From positions 682,001-746,000 of the forward strand of contig JAQPZY010001610.1 in the NCBI GenBank assembly GCA_029931535.1: a stretch of DNA of 64,000 bases, given 5' to 3'. Under the pieces are notes generated by a model. That model saw only the letters and a program-made list of their open reading frames with translations. It had not been told where the DNA came from and made no database searches. A program made the translations under genes and the position numbers. Below are positions 22,841 to 33,280 of this stretch, in pieces (the first letter of the stretch is position 1; every line of letters begins with the position of its first letter). The stretch is from Margaritifera margaritifera. Taxonomy: Eukaryota; Mollusca; Bivalvia; Unionida; Margaritiferidae.

Positions 22841-23092
22841 CAGTGGCGGCACGAATGGGGAGGGGGGGTGCGCCGTTGGGAGCTTTTTTTCCAGCTGAAA
22901 TTTTCATAGTATTTCACTTCACCTTAGTGTAACGGGGACAATCCTTCAAAAAACTTTTTTTTTTTTTGGCGGGGGAGGGGGGGGGGGGAGGAGAGAGGTT
23001 GGCAACTGACATGAAAACTGTTCTCTGTGGTAAAGAAGGGGCGCCACTAAAGAACATTGCCCCGGGCGCCTCGAACCCTCGCGCCGCCACTG
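22841..23092. mobile_element. hAT-type MITE with 8-bp target duplication
   Basis: This 252-bp element starts CAGTGGCGGCACGAA and ends TCGCGCCGCCACTG, a ~14-bp terminal inverted repeat of the CAGTG type seen in hAT transposons. It is flanked by perfect 8-bp duplications CCCAAGGC at 22833-22840 and 23093-23100, the hAT target-site length. The interior has poly-T and poly-G runs and no transposase. It would depend on an enzyme supplied elsewhere. Confidence 0.9.
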
Positions 23093-23100
23093 CCCAAGGC

Positions 23101-23588
23101 TACCTGTTCAAGCAAATAACAAGATATATAAGGCACTTTTCACGTGGCGATGGCGATAGCAGTGTTAACAGCATGGTTTTTCTTTTAAAATGAAGTAACA
23201 TGCTTTTTGCTTGCAAGATTTAGCAATCTGTAGAACCTTGTTCAAACCATGTCAATACTGTCCTGTGGATGGTAATTCCAGTGCAACTGATGAAATGTTT
23301 AGCCATGATAATGACAGGTATATAATGTGCATTATGCCAAATAACAAATAGCGAAGGTAATATGTGGTAGTATGCTAAAAATAATAAATTCGCGACAATT
23401 TCATTACGTGAAAATAATATAATTGAGAGTAATTTAAGAACTAAAAGTACAATTTTGAAAATTGTCGGGATTTTTAGGTTATAGCAAAAAGATAAAAGAT
23501 TTTGACAGCCTTTTGAGTTTATTGTATCTAAGAAAACTTAAATGATGGAGATAATATGTAATAATTCAATGTAGTCCTACGTATTGCG

Positions 23589-23633
<45 letters not shown>

Positions 23634-23853
23634 GTGGTGGTTGTTGTTTTCGTCAAGTCCAAGATTATTAAAGGTTAATTGACCTCGCTTATGGGCGCGG
23701 CATATGTCAATCAACTGCCATGTAATAAACATTCAACGAACCAACCGAATCACCCAAGTAGGTGTCCATGTTTATATTAAAGGTATAAGTTGGGTTGTCG
23801 GACAAGAGTTTGTCCATCCGAGTGGGTTACACGGACACTTTTGGCTATATAAC
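23101..23853. other. no gene; (TTA)n microsatellite at 23588-23632
   Basis: AT-rich flank before the left end of the large Polinton-like element. The only clear feature is the (TTA/ATT)n run. Confidence 0.6.
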
Positions 23854-24045
23854 ATCAGAGACATCTGGAACATGTGTTATAGAAGCAATATAGCGGGTCC
23901 GTCTTGGGACTAACGGTAATTAACATTAGCCCGTAGGTTTTCATTGTAGGCCGTTCTGGGGACAATGGGAAATCCTATGTTACAAATTGTACCCAGACTA
24001 CCCTAGAAATATTTTCTCCCCATACTGCCCATGAAATTTAGGGAC
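23854..24045 (+). repeat. left terminal inverted repeat of the Polinton-like element
   Basis: Matches the reverse complement of 32603-32780. Shared blocks include TAGGTTTTCATT, GGGGACAATGGGAAATCC, CCCTAGAAATATTTT and CATGAAATTTAGGGAC in the same order. Confidence 0.85.
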
Positions 24046-24089
24046 AGATGGGCCAAATTGGGGACAAGAGGAAATGTAATGTTAATTTT

Positions 24090-25170
24090 TTTAAGATATT
24101 ATTCAACACACCGCATATACTATCCAGCAACCGCTTTTTTATTACAATCCAACACCCCCACCCAAACTATCCAACACCCACTTTTTGAGCACTATCCAGC
24201 ACACACTTTTTGATATTACTATCCAACACCCGCTTTATTTTATTACAATCCAACACACACCCCTACTGTCCAGCACCCGATTTTTGATTACTATCTAACA
24301 CCCCATACATACTATCCAAAACGCCTTGTGTAGTATCTAAAAAAAAAACCCACACCTACTATCCAACGAAAAGTGTATGATGTAAAAGAGGGGTATGAAA
24401 ACACGCAAACATACTATCCAACACACACTTTTTGATATACTATCCAACACCCATTTTGTGATTACTATCAAACACCCACTTTGTAAAGTACTATCCAACA
24501 CACACTTTTTGAGTACTATCCAATACACACCTTTTGATATACTATCCAACACTCACTTTTTGAGTACTATCCAACACACACTTTTTGATATACTATTAAA
24601 CACCCACTTTTTGAGATACTATCCAACACACACTTTTTGAGTACTATCCAAAACACTTTTGATATACTATCCAACACCTACCTTTTGAGTACTATACAAC
24701 ACCCACTTTGTGAGTACTACCTAACTCCCCATACATACTACATACCAAAACGCCTTATGTAGTATCTAAAAGACCCACACCTACTATCCGACGAAAATGG
24801 TATGATGTAAAAGAAACGGGGGTGGCGTGGTGGTGGTGGTGAAATCATACAACCATACTATCCGACACCCAATTTTTGAGTACTATCCAACACCCACTTT
24901 TTGATTACTATCAAACACCCACTTTGTTAGTACTATCCAACACACACGTTTTGAATACTATCCAACACACACTTTTTGATATACTATCCAACACCCACTT
25001 TTTGAGTACTATACAACACCCACCTTTTGTGTACTACCCAGCACTCCATACATAGTATCCAAAACACCTTGTGTAGTGTCTAAGAACCCCACATATACTA
25101 TCCAACGAAAAGGGTATGATGCAAAAGAAGGGGGATGAAATCACACACACATACTATTATACTGCACCAA
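24090..25170. repeat. tandem array around CTATCCAACACCCACTTTTT, ~25-bp units
   Basis: About 35 diverged units of ACTATCCAACACCCACTTTT plus a GAGTA or GATATA link. A longer block (CAAAACGCCTTGTGTAGTATCTAA through GTATGATGTAAAAGA) recurs near 24317, 24748 and 25060, giving a higher-order period of roughly 320-430 bp. The reverse complement of the unit appears at 28640-29060 and 31690-31830, so the arrays face each other within the element. Confidence 0.9.
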
Positions 25171-25464
25171 CGCTTAAGTTCGGTACGCGGACGTGAAGGA
25201 AACATCCCTCAGATTTTTTTACAAAGATCGATAGAGAGAATGTGAAAGAGCATGTTTAAAAATGAATTACTTTGCATAAAAAAAACACAAGTCAACACGA
25301 TTTTTTAAATCAACATTTTGTGTCTAATAAGCCCCGCTCATTGATACATCAACTATAAAAAGGAAGGATTAATGCAGGTTTTTTCCTCTTCATTTACACA
25401 ATACCAAAAAATATTTAACAACGTATTTACAAGGTTGATAACGTTGTGGAGCCAGATTAGACTT

Positions 25465-25990
25465 TCAATGATCTAATACATTGTCATTTTGCCATCGATG
25501 CACACTTCGTTTCTGAGCTAAACCATCTTTCTTTTTATCATCGTTTCTCGAGTACTCACGATCAAAACAAGTAACTAAATGTTCCAAGGGAAACACAAGA
25601 CCGCGTTGATGAAGAAAATACACATAATATTGTCCACACACAATGGAATCTGATCCTTGTAATCTTACATTATTGAAATGAGTAGATGCAACATTTCTTC
25701 TCATAAAGTCAGTGATGTCATCTTCTAGAGGAGGTAATCCATAAGAATCAATATATTCCACACTGTGTCAATCTTTGGTTTGGCACACATTGGGAAAGTA
25801 GACGGCTACCCAGTGGGTTCCTGGTCGATGACTATCGTCTGTGTTGATGACATAGGCTTGATCATATTTAGCTTTTGTATGTGGAAGTTTATCTTTTGCA
25901 CACACCACTGGATTCCAAGAAGCTGTCTACGAACTGTGAGTCAGAAGGTAATGAAATTCCCAGGTATCCATGCTTTTTTTTAAATGAAGA
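25465..25990 (-). pseudogene. Polinton adenain-like cysteine protease, broken
   Basis: The minus-strand frame contains GTHWVAVYF near 25795-25821 (likely catalytic His), then EYIDSYGLPP, then GSDSIVCGQYYVYFLHQRG near 25600-25656, whose Cys fits the nucleophile of the adenovirus-type protease family found in Polintons. In viruses these enzymes process capsid precursors. An in-frame TGA at 25768-25770 separates the His part from the rest, and the N-terminus near 25935 is also interrupted. The catalytic residues themselves are visible; the gene is not intact. Confidence 0.72.
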
Positions 25991-26036
25991 TCCCATTTAT
26001 TCTTTATTTTTTTTAATTTTAATTTTTTTTTTTTTG

Positions 26037-26540
26037 TCACAGGTAATGATAAGTCATCAGTTCACACTTGACTTTTTCCTTGAAAAGTTCTGTCAAGTAA
26101 GTCGATGAACGAGGAGTTTCCGTACTCTGTTGCAAGAGAGCTTCGATACGTTTCGTCTCCAGAGAAGCCAGTGGAGGTAAGGAATGGTTCCTCAAGTCCT
26201 TATACCACTTTCTCAAAATCGTCTCTTTTGAGATGAGAGTCCATGCCTCTTCCAGATACTCTTTCAACTTTTCTTCTAAACTCATCATCAAACATTTTTC
26301 GTGTTGTTTCTGACTAGGATGATCGATTTGACATCCATAACAAATGTTCCATGGCTAGGATTGTATTTTTTCAGCCAAGTCACCAGGAAAACAGGAGACT
26401 AAATGTTCTTCTTGTTCTGGCTCTCTTGACATGATGGAAGTATTTTTGTCTTCTTATTGTCCACATGTAATCTGTGACTGTTGTTCTGGATAGAAAGCAT
26501 CCTCTTTGCTTATCTCTATAGGTTCTTCGTGTTCCATCTT
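26037..26540 (-). pseudogene. small Polinton-associated protein with Cys/His motif, broken
   Basis: An 84-codon frame at 26037-26291 is Lys/Glu/Leu-rich and probably helical. In the same frame just upstream, beyond one stop, a CYGC...HPSQKQHEKC segment looks like a zinc-binding motif. Still further upstream an ATG at about 26536 starts an acidic stretch. It lies between the protease and the capsid gene. The family is not named; the position suggests an accessory or minor virion protein. Confidence 0.4.
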
Positions 26541-26551
26541 TTTTTGTTCTA

Positions 26552-27860
26552 TTAGTCTAGGGTAATTTCTCTCAATCTGTTGATTTCCAGAGTATTGTCA
26601 AATTCTGCATACAAAATGACGTTCACTGTGTTTGCCAGAGCTACTGCAAACTGAAGTTCCACACGAAGTTGGCCTGATTTTATATGGTGGAAATGTCTTT
26701 CGTCGCTACCTTGGTCTGGAGTGAAATCAAGGCCCCACAAAGCATATCTTCCTGCAAAATTCTCATACGAAATACCGTGGCTGCTGTTGGTACCTAACTG
26801 TACTGTAGCTTCAAATAGTGTCAAGTAAGATCTCAAGTAGTTTTTCTGGGCAAAGTTGGGTTCAAAACTTCTGATACACAACGTCTGGCCATCTCGAGTG
26901 ATTTCTATCCTGGACACATTGAAGTGTTGGAACTCGAAAGGATTTTGATTGATAGCTCCGTTAAGGGCCGCATTGCCGACGTTGCCAATGAGCAAATGTT
27001 TTGGTAGCTGTCCTTGAAAAACATGATCTTCGATCTTGGATCGGAGTCCAGAGGCAATGATGAAGGTTTTCACTTCCACTCGTCGAAGAGGATACTCGGC
27101 TGTCGTTCTGCTCAAAGTTTGACAGATGTCGTTTGCCACTTAAGACTTCCACACGGAGCACGTAAAGTCTGGCTTCTTCGATGCTCGTTTTGTACTCGTT
27201 AGCATTAGCCATCAAATGGAACACGGTACTACTTCTATTCAGTCTCAGGCGTACATCCATTCCATTCAACAGATACTTGTCTTGAAACCACATGTCCAAA
27301 TGCAAACGATCAATCAGTTCTAAACTGCGTCATTGTTTGATTATCTTTTGGCGGTCGTTAAATTTAACAGTGTGATCTGCATCATTATCTTCAATCAACG
27401 CTTTGTCGTTGAACTTGTCCAAAGTGTCAGGTTTCCGTACCAAGGAAGCATCCAGATGTATGCTCTTGAATTCTTTTCCGTACGTCAAGAGATTTTCCAG
27501 GTACGCTCGGTAAGGGTAAATATCCAAGATGATGCTCACCAGTTTGTTATTCAAGTACAAAACCACTTCGGTGAACAATGAATGCATGCAATTGTTGACG
27601 GGAGCCTCTTTGGCATCGGCGCCTGGATTGGTATTGTCCACTTTGAGAACTTTGACTTTCAGATACAAGTAACTGCTATTCAGATCGATGTAATCTTCGG
27701 TTTGTCCTTTGATTTCAAATTCGATTGGTGCTGAGGTAGTCGAAGACGACGCAGGATGAAATTCTACCCATTGGGTTTCTTGCTTCGTCATCATCGTCGG
27801 TGGCATGGCAAACAGCTCCAGTTCTGACTTAGAACATTCGCAAGAATCTCGTTGCATCAT
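26552..27860 (-). pseudogene. Polinton major capsid protein (F54H12.2-like), broken
   Basis: Three overlapping or adjacent minus-strand frames (27860-27330, 27305-26961, 27139-26552) together cover about 430 codons of the family annotated in invertebrates as F54H12.2-like, the double jelly-roll capsid protein of Polintons. Landmarks are WVEFHPASSS and EDYIDLNSSYLYLKVKV near the start, YPYRAYLENLLTYG in the middle, and QLPKHLLIGNV and FTPDQGSDERHFHHIKSG in the last third. Breaks are a stop/frame gap near 27306-27330 and a frameshift near 27140. The three parts otherwise read well, so inactivation may be fairly recent compared with the rest of the element. Confidence 0.78.
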
Positions 27861-27878
27861 TTTCCTTTTGTTTTTCAG

Positions 27879-28106
27879 TTAGTAATGAAACAAGTCCAAT
27901 TTTCTGACCGCTCCCGTTCTTCTTTTCTTATTCCTTTTCTGAACGTGTTTATGAGATCTGAAGGGTTTTTGACGTCTCTTTTTGCCTTGTCCTTGCTGTG
28001 GCGTAGAAGAAAAAGTAATGCCTTGGCCAGAACTGTGAAGTAAATTTATAGGCGTGTCTCGGCGACCCAAAAGTTCTTTTCCAGTTTGAAGCAACACATT
28101 TTTCAT
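27879..28106 (-). CDS. small basic protein upstream of the capsid gene
   Basis: An intact 75-codon frame lies 18 bp upstream of, and on the same strand as, the capsid gene. The C-terminal half is very basic (GKKRRQKPF, KRNKKRR) and the N-terminal half contains GRRDTPINLLHSSGQGI. Small basic proteins next to the capsid gene are usual in Polinton-like elements and may bind DNA or the capsid. The exact family is not recognised, and whether it is still expressed is unknown. Confidence 0.45.
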   Translation of the reverse strand: MKNVLLQTGKELLGRRDTPINLLHSSGQGITFSSTPQQGQGKKRRQKPFRSHKHVQKRNKKRRTGAVRKLDLFHY

Positions 28107-28189
28107 GCTTTCATGAAGGTTTATTTAGGATTTTGTTTGTCAGTGAGGACATTTTGGAGAAATTCTTTTCCTTGCGTTAAAACTCACAT

Positions 28190-28372
28190 TTGGAAAACTA
28201 AATTTGAAATGAAAAATTTACAATGAAAATTGAACTTAAAAATTAAAAAATGACAACTGAAAAATCCAAAAATTGAAAAATAAAAATTGAAAATGAAATA
28301 AATGAAAATTAAAAATGACAATGAAAAATTGAAAATGAAAATTTAAATGAAAAATTGAAACGAAAAGTTTAA
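28190..28372. repeat. low-complexity AAAATTGAAAATGAAA stretch
   Basis: A purine-rich run of short AAAATTGAAA and AAATGAAA variants within the Polinton-like element, non-coding. Confidence 0.8.
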
Positions 28373-28639
28373 AAAGCAAACTTTGACTTCTAAAACAATT
28401 TCTGAGTTAGTGCGAGCTTAACTATTTGTTTAAAACAAAATGGTCGACAGCCTCTAGGATGGCAAGCAGACAAAAACACCGAATTTCTCAACCACCCCTA
28501 CAGTCTTTAGTGATAGTGTGTAAGTATTTTTGTTGGTATAGTGTGTGTAAGCACTCCTACCCCTGGTTGCGTGATAGTGTGTGCGTGTGTCATTCCCCTT
28601 CTTTTACATCCTAGCCTCTTGAGTGATAGTATATTTCTG

Positions 28640-29060
28640 TGATTGTAAGTATAGTCTGTGTACATTTCTACCCCTTTTCGTTGGATAGTAAATGTGGGGG
28701 TGTTGGATAGTAGATAATCGGTGTTGGTCGTTCTAATAGCGTATTGGATAGCAATTATGGGGTATTGGTCGCTTATGCGGCGTGTTGATGATATGGTGTG
28801 AGTGTTGAATAGTAGATAACTAGGTGCTGGATGGTAAATAACTGGGTGTTGGTCACTCCAAACGACGTGTTGCTGATATAGTGTGGTATTTGGATAGTAG
28901 ATAACTGTGTGATGGATAGTAGATAACTGGGTCACTTCAAGCGGAGTGTTGATGGTATAGTGTAGGTTATAGATAGTAGATAACTGGGTGATGGTCACTT
29001 CAAACGGAGTGTTGATGGTATAGTGTGTGTGATGGCTAGTAGATAACTGGGTTTTGATGT
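28640..29060. repeat. tandem array, reverse complement of the 24.1-25.2 kb array
   Basis: Units such as GTGTTGGATAGTAGATAACTGG and TGGTCACTTCAAACGGAGTG repeat about ten times. The core GTGTTGGATAGT is the exact reverse complement of ACTATCCAACAC in the left array. The 233-codon minus-strand frame across it is a repeat artefact. Confidence 0.9.
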
Positions 29061-29086
29061 ATTGGTTAGTAAGTGTAGTTTTAACA

Positions 29087-29302
29087 TTACATTTTCCGTT
29101 AGAGGGCATAGAGACCCATACTATTAAACATATGGATATTTTTAACATTAAAGATCCGTAAAAGGGAATAGAGACCCATAATGTTAAACCTATGGACATT
29201 TTTAACATTACATTTCACGTTAGAGGACATAGAGATCCATACTGTTAAACATATGGACATTGTTAACATTAAATTTCACGTTAGAGGTCATAGAGACCCA
29301 AA
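29087..29302. repeat. ~62-bp tandem repeat, about 3.5 copies
   Basis: Units run TTTTAACATTACATTT(C), CGTTAGAGG(G/A)CATAGAGA, CCCATACTGTTAAACATATG. An internal TAACATTACATTT phrase also resembles sequence just inside the left terminal repeat. Confidence 0.9.
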
Positions 29303-29502
29303 ACCAAAAAGTATAGCCTTAATGTTATATTCCATGATTTAAAATTAACTAATGATCCAGAATTTACATATATTACTTGCTCGCTGAAATTAGGATTTTT
29401 GCATATCAATTTCCGTGGACAAGATTATTCTCATATTCATTATTTTTATATTTTGTTTTCTCGACCTACAACCCCTCTAAACTTTGACCACTAGTAGAGT
29501 TG

Positions 29503-29506
<4 letters not shown>

Positions 29507-29600
<94 letters not shown>
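29507..29600. repeat. (TA)n microsatellite
   Basis: An uninterrupted TA run of about 94 bp inside the Polinton-like element. Confidence 0.97.
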
Positions 29601-29601
<1 letters not shown>

Positions 29602-29931
29602 TTTATAGTTTAGAAGTAATAGATTTTTACCAATAATAAACATTTTATTACAAGTGATACCCGTAATTTATATTCTTACAAATTACTTTTATTATCAATA
29701 AAACCGTTTGACAGTAGGATATACCTAAAACAGAGATTGTGGGTAACACGTTCGTACCAATAATAAAAGTGTTTCACGTTTGTGAGGTTTGAAAATCTAC
29801 TGTTTACAAAGAGAACAATTGCATCCTCTACGACATAGATATTATAACCATTGGTATCTGAATGCTATAAAAAAAAATATAAAAAAAATAATACAAAAAC
29901 TGATTCTTTTGGTCAGATGATATTCCTGTAA

Positions 29932-30420
29932 ATGGTTAGTTTAGAGGAACACATTCAGAATCTACCTCCTAAACTGCGACAACGCATTCACAACTACTTT
30001 GTACAGATGCAAGTGAAACGCAAAGAACAATTTGCATCCGAAACGGCATAGACATTTTCATCATCGTATCTGAATATTATAAGAAGACTGATTACTTTGA
30101 AAATATTCAAATTGTCAGACATTGATCAACTGCGAAGACATTATAAGACTTGCCGGGCCATGACTACTGTCATCAGTGTTACACCAAATTCCATGGAAGA
30201 AAGCCAACGACACTGTTCAGGACTGAGTGTATTACCATGTACTTTGAAAAGAACTGATTCCTCAAGACGAGAAGATTCCTTTGAATTTTGGACGCCAAGT
30301 CGTGTGTGTGTGTGTGTTAGCTTTCGTTTACCAACAGATTCTTTGTGGCAAATTTACGAACAGTACATGCCAAGACATGATAACCACTGGGACTTGAACT
30401 ATTTAAATTTAACAGTGTAA
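29932..30420 (+). pseudogene. 162-codon frame with one stop, unknown function
   Basis: From the ATG at 29932 (start MVSLEEHIQNLPPKLRQRI) the frame reads to 30420 with a single in-frame TAG near 30048. The product is not recognised. The segment around 30020-30095 is partly duplicated at 29805-29915. It lies on the strand opposite the capsid and protease genes, as would be expected for a second gene block of a Polinton. Confidence 0.4.
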
Positions 30421-30485
30421 GTGAAAGCCGTCATTCTAGATTTTCTGGAAGTCATTTTTTTAGGCGGCTGGAATGTGAAAAAAAT

Positions 30486-30728
30486 CTACACCGAACAACT
30501 TTCTTTCTTGGCTAATATTGACTCTCTTTGTCCAGTGGAGGTAGATGGTGTTGGATGTGGGTCAATCATGTCTTCTTCAAAATCGCTAGCGTGAACTTCT
30601 GCCAACACTTCTTGGAGAGTGCTGGGTGACACAGAACATCGTTGTCGCATGGCTTCTGGTTTCTCCTTGAAAATGTGTGATCGTTTCATGTTACTAGAAG
30701 ATTCAAATATAGTTTTTCTAGCTTTCAT
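30486..30728 (-). CDS. 80-codon open frame in the Polinton-like element, unknown
   Basis: Intact small frame, basic at the N-terminus (MKARKTIFESSSNMKRSHIF) and acidic and Ser/Thr/Pro-rich later (ASDFEEDMIDPHPTPSTST). No motif is recognised. It could be a decayed or fast-evolving element protein, or chance. Confidence 0.3.
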   Translation of the reverse strand: MKARKTIFESSSNMKRSHIFKEKPEAMRQRCSVSPSTLQEVLAEVHASDFEEDMIDPHPTPSTSTGQRESILAKKESCSV

Positions 30729-30744
30729 CTTTCTCCCTGTATGT

Positions 30745-31127
30745 CAGGCATGTGCAACCTAGGACCCACGGGCCTAATCCGGCCCGCGACCTGGTTGGTT
30801 GTTATGGGTTCAACGCCATTTTTCAGCACATGATAGGCTATACATGGCGGCCGGTATATTTAGTGGAGGAAGAACCCGAGAAAACCCCGGGAAGAACCAC
30901 CGACCCACGGGAAGCTACTGGCAAGCTTTTTCACATACCCACGTTGGCCGAGCCCGAGACTCGAACCCCCGCGGACAGAGGTGAGATGTCAGTGATCTAT
31001 AAAGGCGAGCCCCTTAGACCCCTCCCCCCCCCCCGCGACCTGGTTTTATTCTCTTATTTACATCATAGGGTGTGACGTTACAAATCGGTTATCCGGCCCG
31101 CGGACTAGAGGAAGTTGCAATTGCCTG
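30745..31127. mobile_element. hAT-like MITE interrupted by a SINE
   Basis: The left end CAGGCATGTGCAACCTAGGA and the reverse complement of the right end (CAGGCAATTGCAACTTCC) form an imperfect terminal inverted repeat. Both continue into GGGCC/GGCCCGCG-rich sequence typical of Charlie-like hAT ends. Possible 8-bp flanks CTGTATGT and TTATATAT match at 5 of 8 positions. Without the SINE the element would be about 134 bp. Confidence 0.6.
30797..31032 (-). mobile_element. tRNA-derived SINE with 13-bp target duplication
   Basis: The minus strand carries a B-box match GGTTCGAGTCTC (30957-30968 region) and a body with GGGTCGGTGGTTCTTCCCGG, a conserved phrase of metazoan SINE central domains. It is flanked by identical CCGCGACCTGGTT at 30784-30796 and 31033-31045, a target duplication of the kind made by LINE machinery. 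Its 5' end is marked by a G-run. Confidence 0.8.
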
Positions 31128-31158
31128 TTATATATAGAGCACCCCTCGGCCTAAGAGA

Positions 31159-31560
31159 ATGCACTCATTCAGTTTTCAATCTGTGAAGATGGTAGACTCA
31201 CAACAGACCGCACTTCTGATCAGAGATTTACAGACAGTCATTCGAAAGTATACTTCCAAGAAAACTTCTGACTACTTCTCTCGAGAGACAAGAAATGATA
31301 ACTGCTATATCTGCCAAGAAAAAGAGCATTGGGCTCCAGAATATCCACATCGTCAAAGATAAAAATAACGATAACTGTTATCAATGTTAGGAAAAAGGAC
31401 ATTGGCCTTCAGTGTCCCAAGAAAAAAGAAAACAAGGAGAAGGAGCAGAAACAGAAAAACCCCATTCCATTAAAGAAATTCAAGAAGGCAAGTCTAGCGG
31501 AAGAAAGAATCGAAGAGGAAGAACCCATACCAGTGACGAAATTTTAAAGAGAAAGACAGT
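31159..31560 (+). pseudogene. zinc-knuckle protein relic
   Basis: The frame from 31159 holds one CCHC-like knuckle, CYICQEKEHWAPEY, where the last ligand Cys is replaced by Tyr. A second knuckle (CYQC...GHW...) follows at about 31374-31415 but is split by a stop and a +1 shift. Then comes a Lys/Glu-rich tail. CCHC knuckles bind nucleic acid and occur in many mobile elements. Inside this Polinton-like element it is either one of its genes or a separate insertion. Confidence 0.5.
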
Positions 31561-31689
31561 AAAAATATGGAGTTTTGTGATGTCGTATGAAATTTCATTG
31601 TGATTCTGATTTCAAAAGAAAACGTAAATGTATCTTTGTCTTTACTTTTTTCGCCTTTTAGTATGGATAAGATTATCAAGCACACTTTT

Positions 31690-31830
31690 ACGGACAAAAA
31701 AAAAATGTGTTGGATAGTAAGTGTGGGGTGGGGGATAGTAAATCTACGGTGTTGGATAGTAGATGACTTGGTGTTAGTCACTCTACCTTTTCCATTGGTT
31801 AGTAAGTGTGTGGTGTTGATCACTCAAAAC
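31690..31830. repeat. short array of GTGTTGGATAGTAAGTGTGG units
   Basis: About five units share the GTGTTGGATAGTA core with the 28.6-29.1 kb array in the same orientation. Confidence 0.85.
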
Positions 31831-32079
31831 GGTGTGACATTTTTAATTTGTTATACATATCTTACACAAATTGTAAAAAAAAAATAAAAATAATTTTTTT
31901 TTTTTTAATAATTTGTAAATAAATTTGCAAGTTTTAAATTTGTCCCGAAATTTTTCAGTGTTCGCTAAATTTGGTATAATTTGTTTATTTTTTTGTTTGT
32001 GAAAATGTAAATACGTAAATTTTTCACTTTAAAATCTTTTTACAATTTGTAAAATTTCTTATTCCAATTTATATATTTT

Positions 32080-32600
32080 TCAGGGGAATTTCGTATTTAA
32101 TCTCAGCTAAAGTCCATATGAATTTCGGAAATTTAGTACTACTTTTAGTGTAGGCTGAACTTTTTTTAAAAATCCGGACTTTTTGAGTCTCAGCTCAAGT
32201 CCGTACAAGTTCGGAATTTTAATGATACTTTTAGTTTCTGTCAAAATTATTATACATTTTTTCGGATTTTTTCAGTCTCCGCTAAAGTCCGTAAGTGTTT
32301 CGGAATTTTAATGTTACTCTTAGTCTAGGCCAAATTTTTTTATATACATTTTTCCGTTTGTTTTTTTTCAGTGTCTACTAAAGTCTGGTACAGTATTGGA
32401 ATTTTCATACTACTTTTAGTCTGTGCCAAAAATGTTTAAAAAAAATTCCTGGATTTTTTTTTTAGCCTCTAATAAAGTCCGTATGAGTTTCGGAATTTCA
32501 GTACTACTTTTAGTCCATGGCGAATGTTTTTAAAAAAATTTGGATTTGTTTTCAGTCTCCGCTAAAGTTTGGTACAGTTTTGGAAGTTTAATACTACTTT
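32080..32600. repeat. ~85-100-bp tandem repeat, about 6 copies
   Basis: Each unit has TCAGTCTCCGCTAAAGTCCG, then TTTCGGAATTT, TACTACTTTTAGTC and a T-rich link. It directly adjoins the right terminal inverted repeat, and the last unit (TACTACTTTTAGTCCC) merges into it. Confidence 0.88.
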
Positions 32601-32602
32601 TA

Positions 32603-32780
32603 GTCCCTAAATTTCATGAGCAGTCTGGGGACAAAATATTTCTAGGGCAGTCTAGGGACAATTTTTAACATCGGATTTCCCATTGTCCCCATAATGGCCT
32701 ATAATGAAAACCTATAGCCTAATCTTAATTCCCATTAGTGGCCAGATGGCCCCACTATATTACTTATAGTTGTCTCTGAT
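32603..32780 (-). repeat. right terminal inverted repeat of the Polinton-like element
   Basis: Reverse-complement partner of 23854-24045, diverged by eye about 20-25%. Confidence 0.85.
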
Positions 32781-32929
32781 AATATATGCAATTTCAAATC
32801 TGTACAACTATTTCATTCAATTTTCAAGAAAATGTAACACTTTTCTTAAAAGCATTCTTTCAATCAACAGGATATTTTTTTTATGGAATTAAAGTCTGTT
32901 TTAAATCAAGTCACTCATTAGTCAGTGGG

Positions 32930-33280
32930 TCATTCTTCTAAAATCAGAGAGGTCAATGTTAGTAGGTAGAGCATTCTTCTAAAATATGAGGTCAATATTA
33001 GTTAGGTAGAGTATTCTTCTAAAATTCAAGAGGCAAATATTAGTAGGTAGAGCATTCTTGTAAATATGAGGTCAATATTAGTAGGTAGAACATTCTTGTA
33101 AATATTAGGTCAATATTAGTAGGTAGAGCATTCTTCTAAAATATGAGGTCAATATTAGTAGGTAGAGCATTCTTCAAAATTTTTTTAGGTCAATATTAGT
33201 ATGTAGAGCATTCTTCTAAAATTTGAGAGGTCAATATTAGTAGGTAGAGCATTCTTGTAAATATGAGAGGTCAATAGTTG
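32930..33280. repeat. ~40-bp tandem repeat, about 8 copies
   Basis: Units read GAGGTCAATATTAGTAGGTA, GAGCATTCTTCTAAAAT(AT), with length variation of a few bases. Confidence 0.92.

Larger units (their letters stand above)
23854..32780. mobile_element. degenerate Polinton/Maverick-like element, ~8.9 kb
   Basis: Bounded by inverted repeats of about 180-190 bp (23854-24045 and 32603-32780), both outer ends reading ATCAGAGACA. Inside, on the minus strand, are a broken capsid gene, a broken adenovirus-type cysteine protease and a small basic protein gene. Minor frames, a zinc-knuckle remnant and several tandem arrays fill the rest. Polintons are 15-20 kb self-synthesising elements; the polymerase B, ATPase and integrase genes were not seen here, so this copy appears deleted as well as mutated. 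The target duplication is not clear. A hAT-like MITE carrying a SINE has inserted within it. Confidence 0.75.

Noticed and set aside
24395..24640. 81-codon plus-strand frame and its minus-strand partner
   Set aside because: Both come from the CTATCCAACAC tandem array.
28507..29208. 233-codon minus-strand frame, the longest in its area
   Set aside because: Covers the GTGTTGGATAGT array and the 62-bp repeat; peptide is repetitive and unlike any protein family.
32930..33280. CRISPR-like spacing of repeats
   Set aside because: Contiguous tandem repeat without unique spacers, in a eukaryotic genome.
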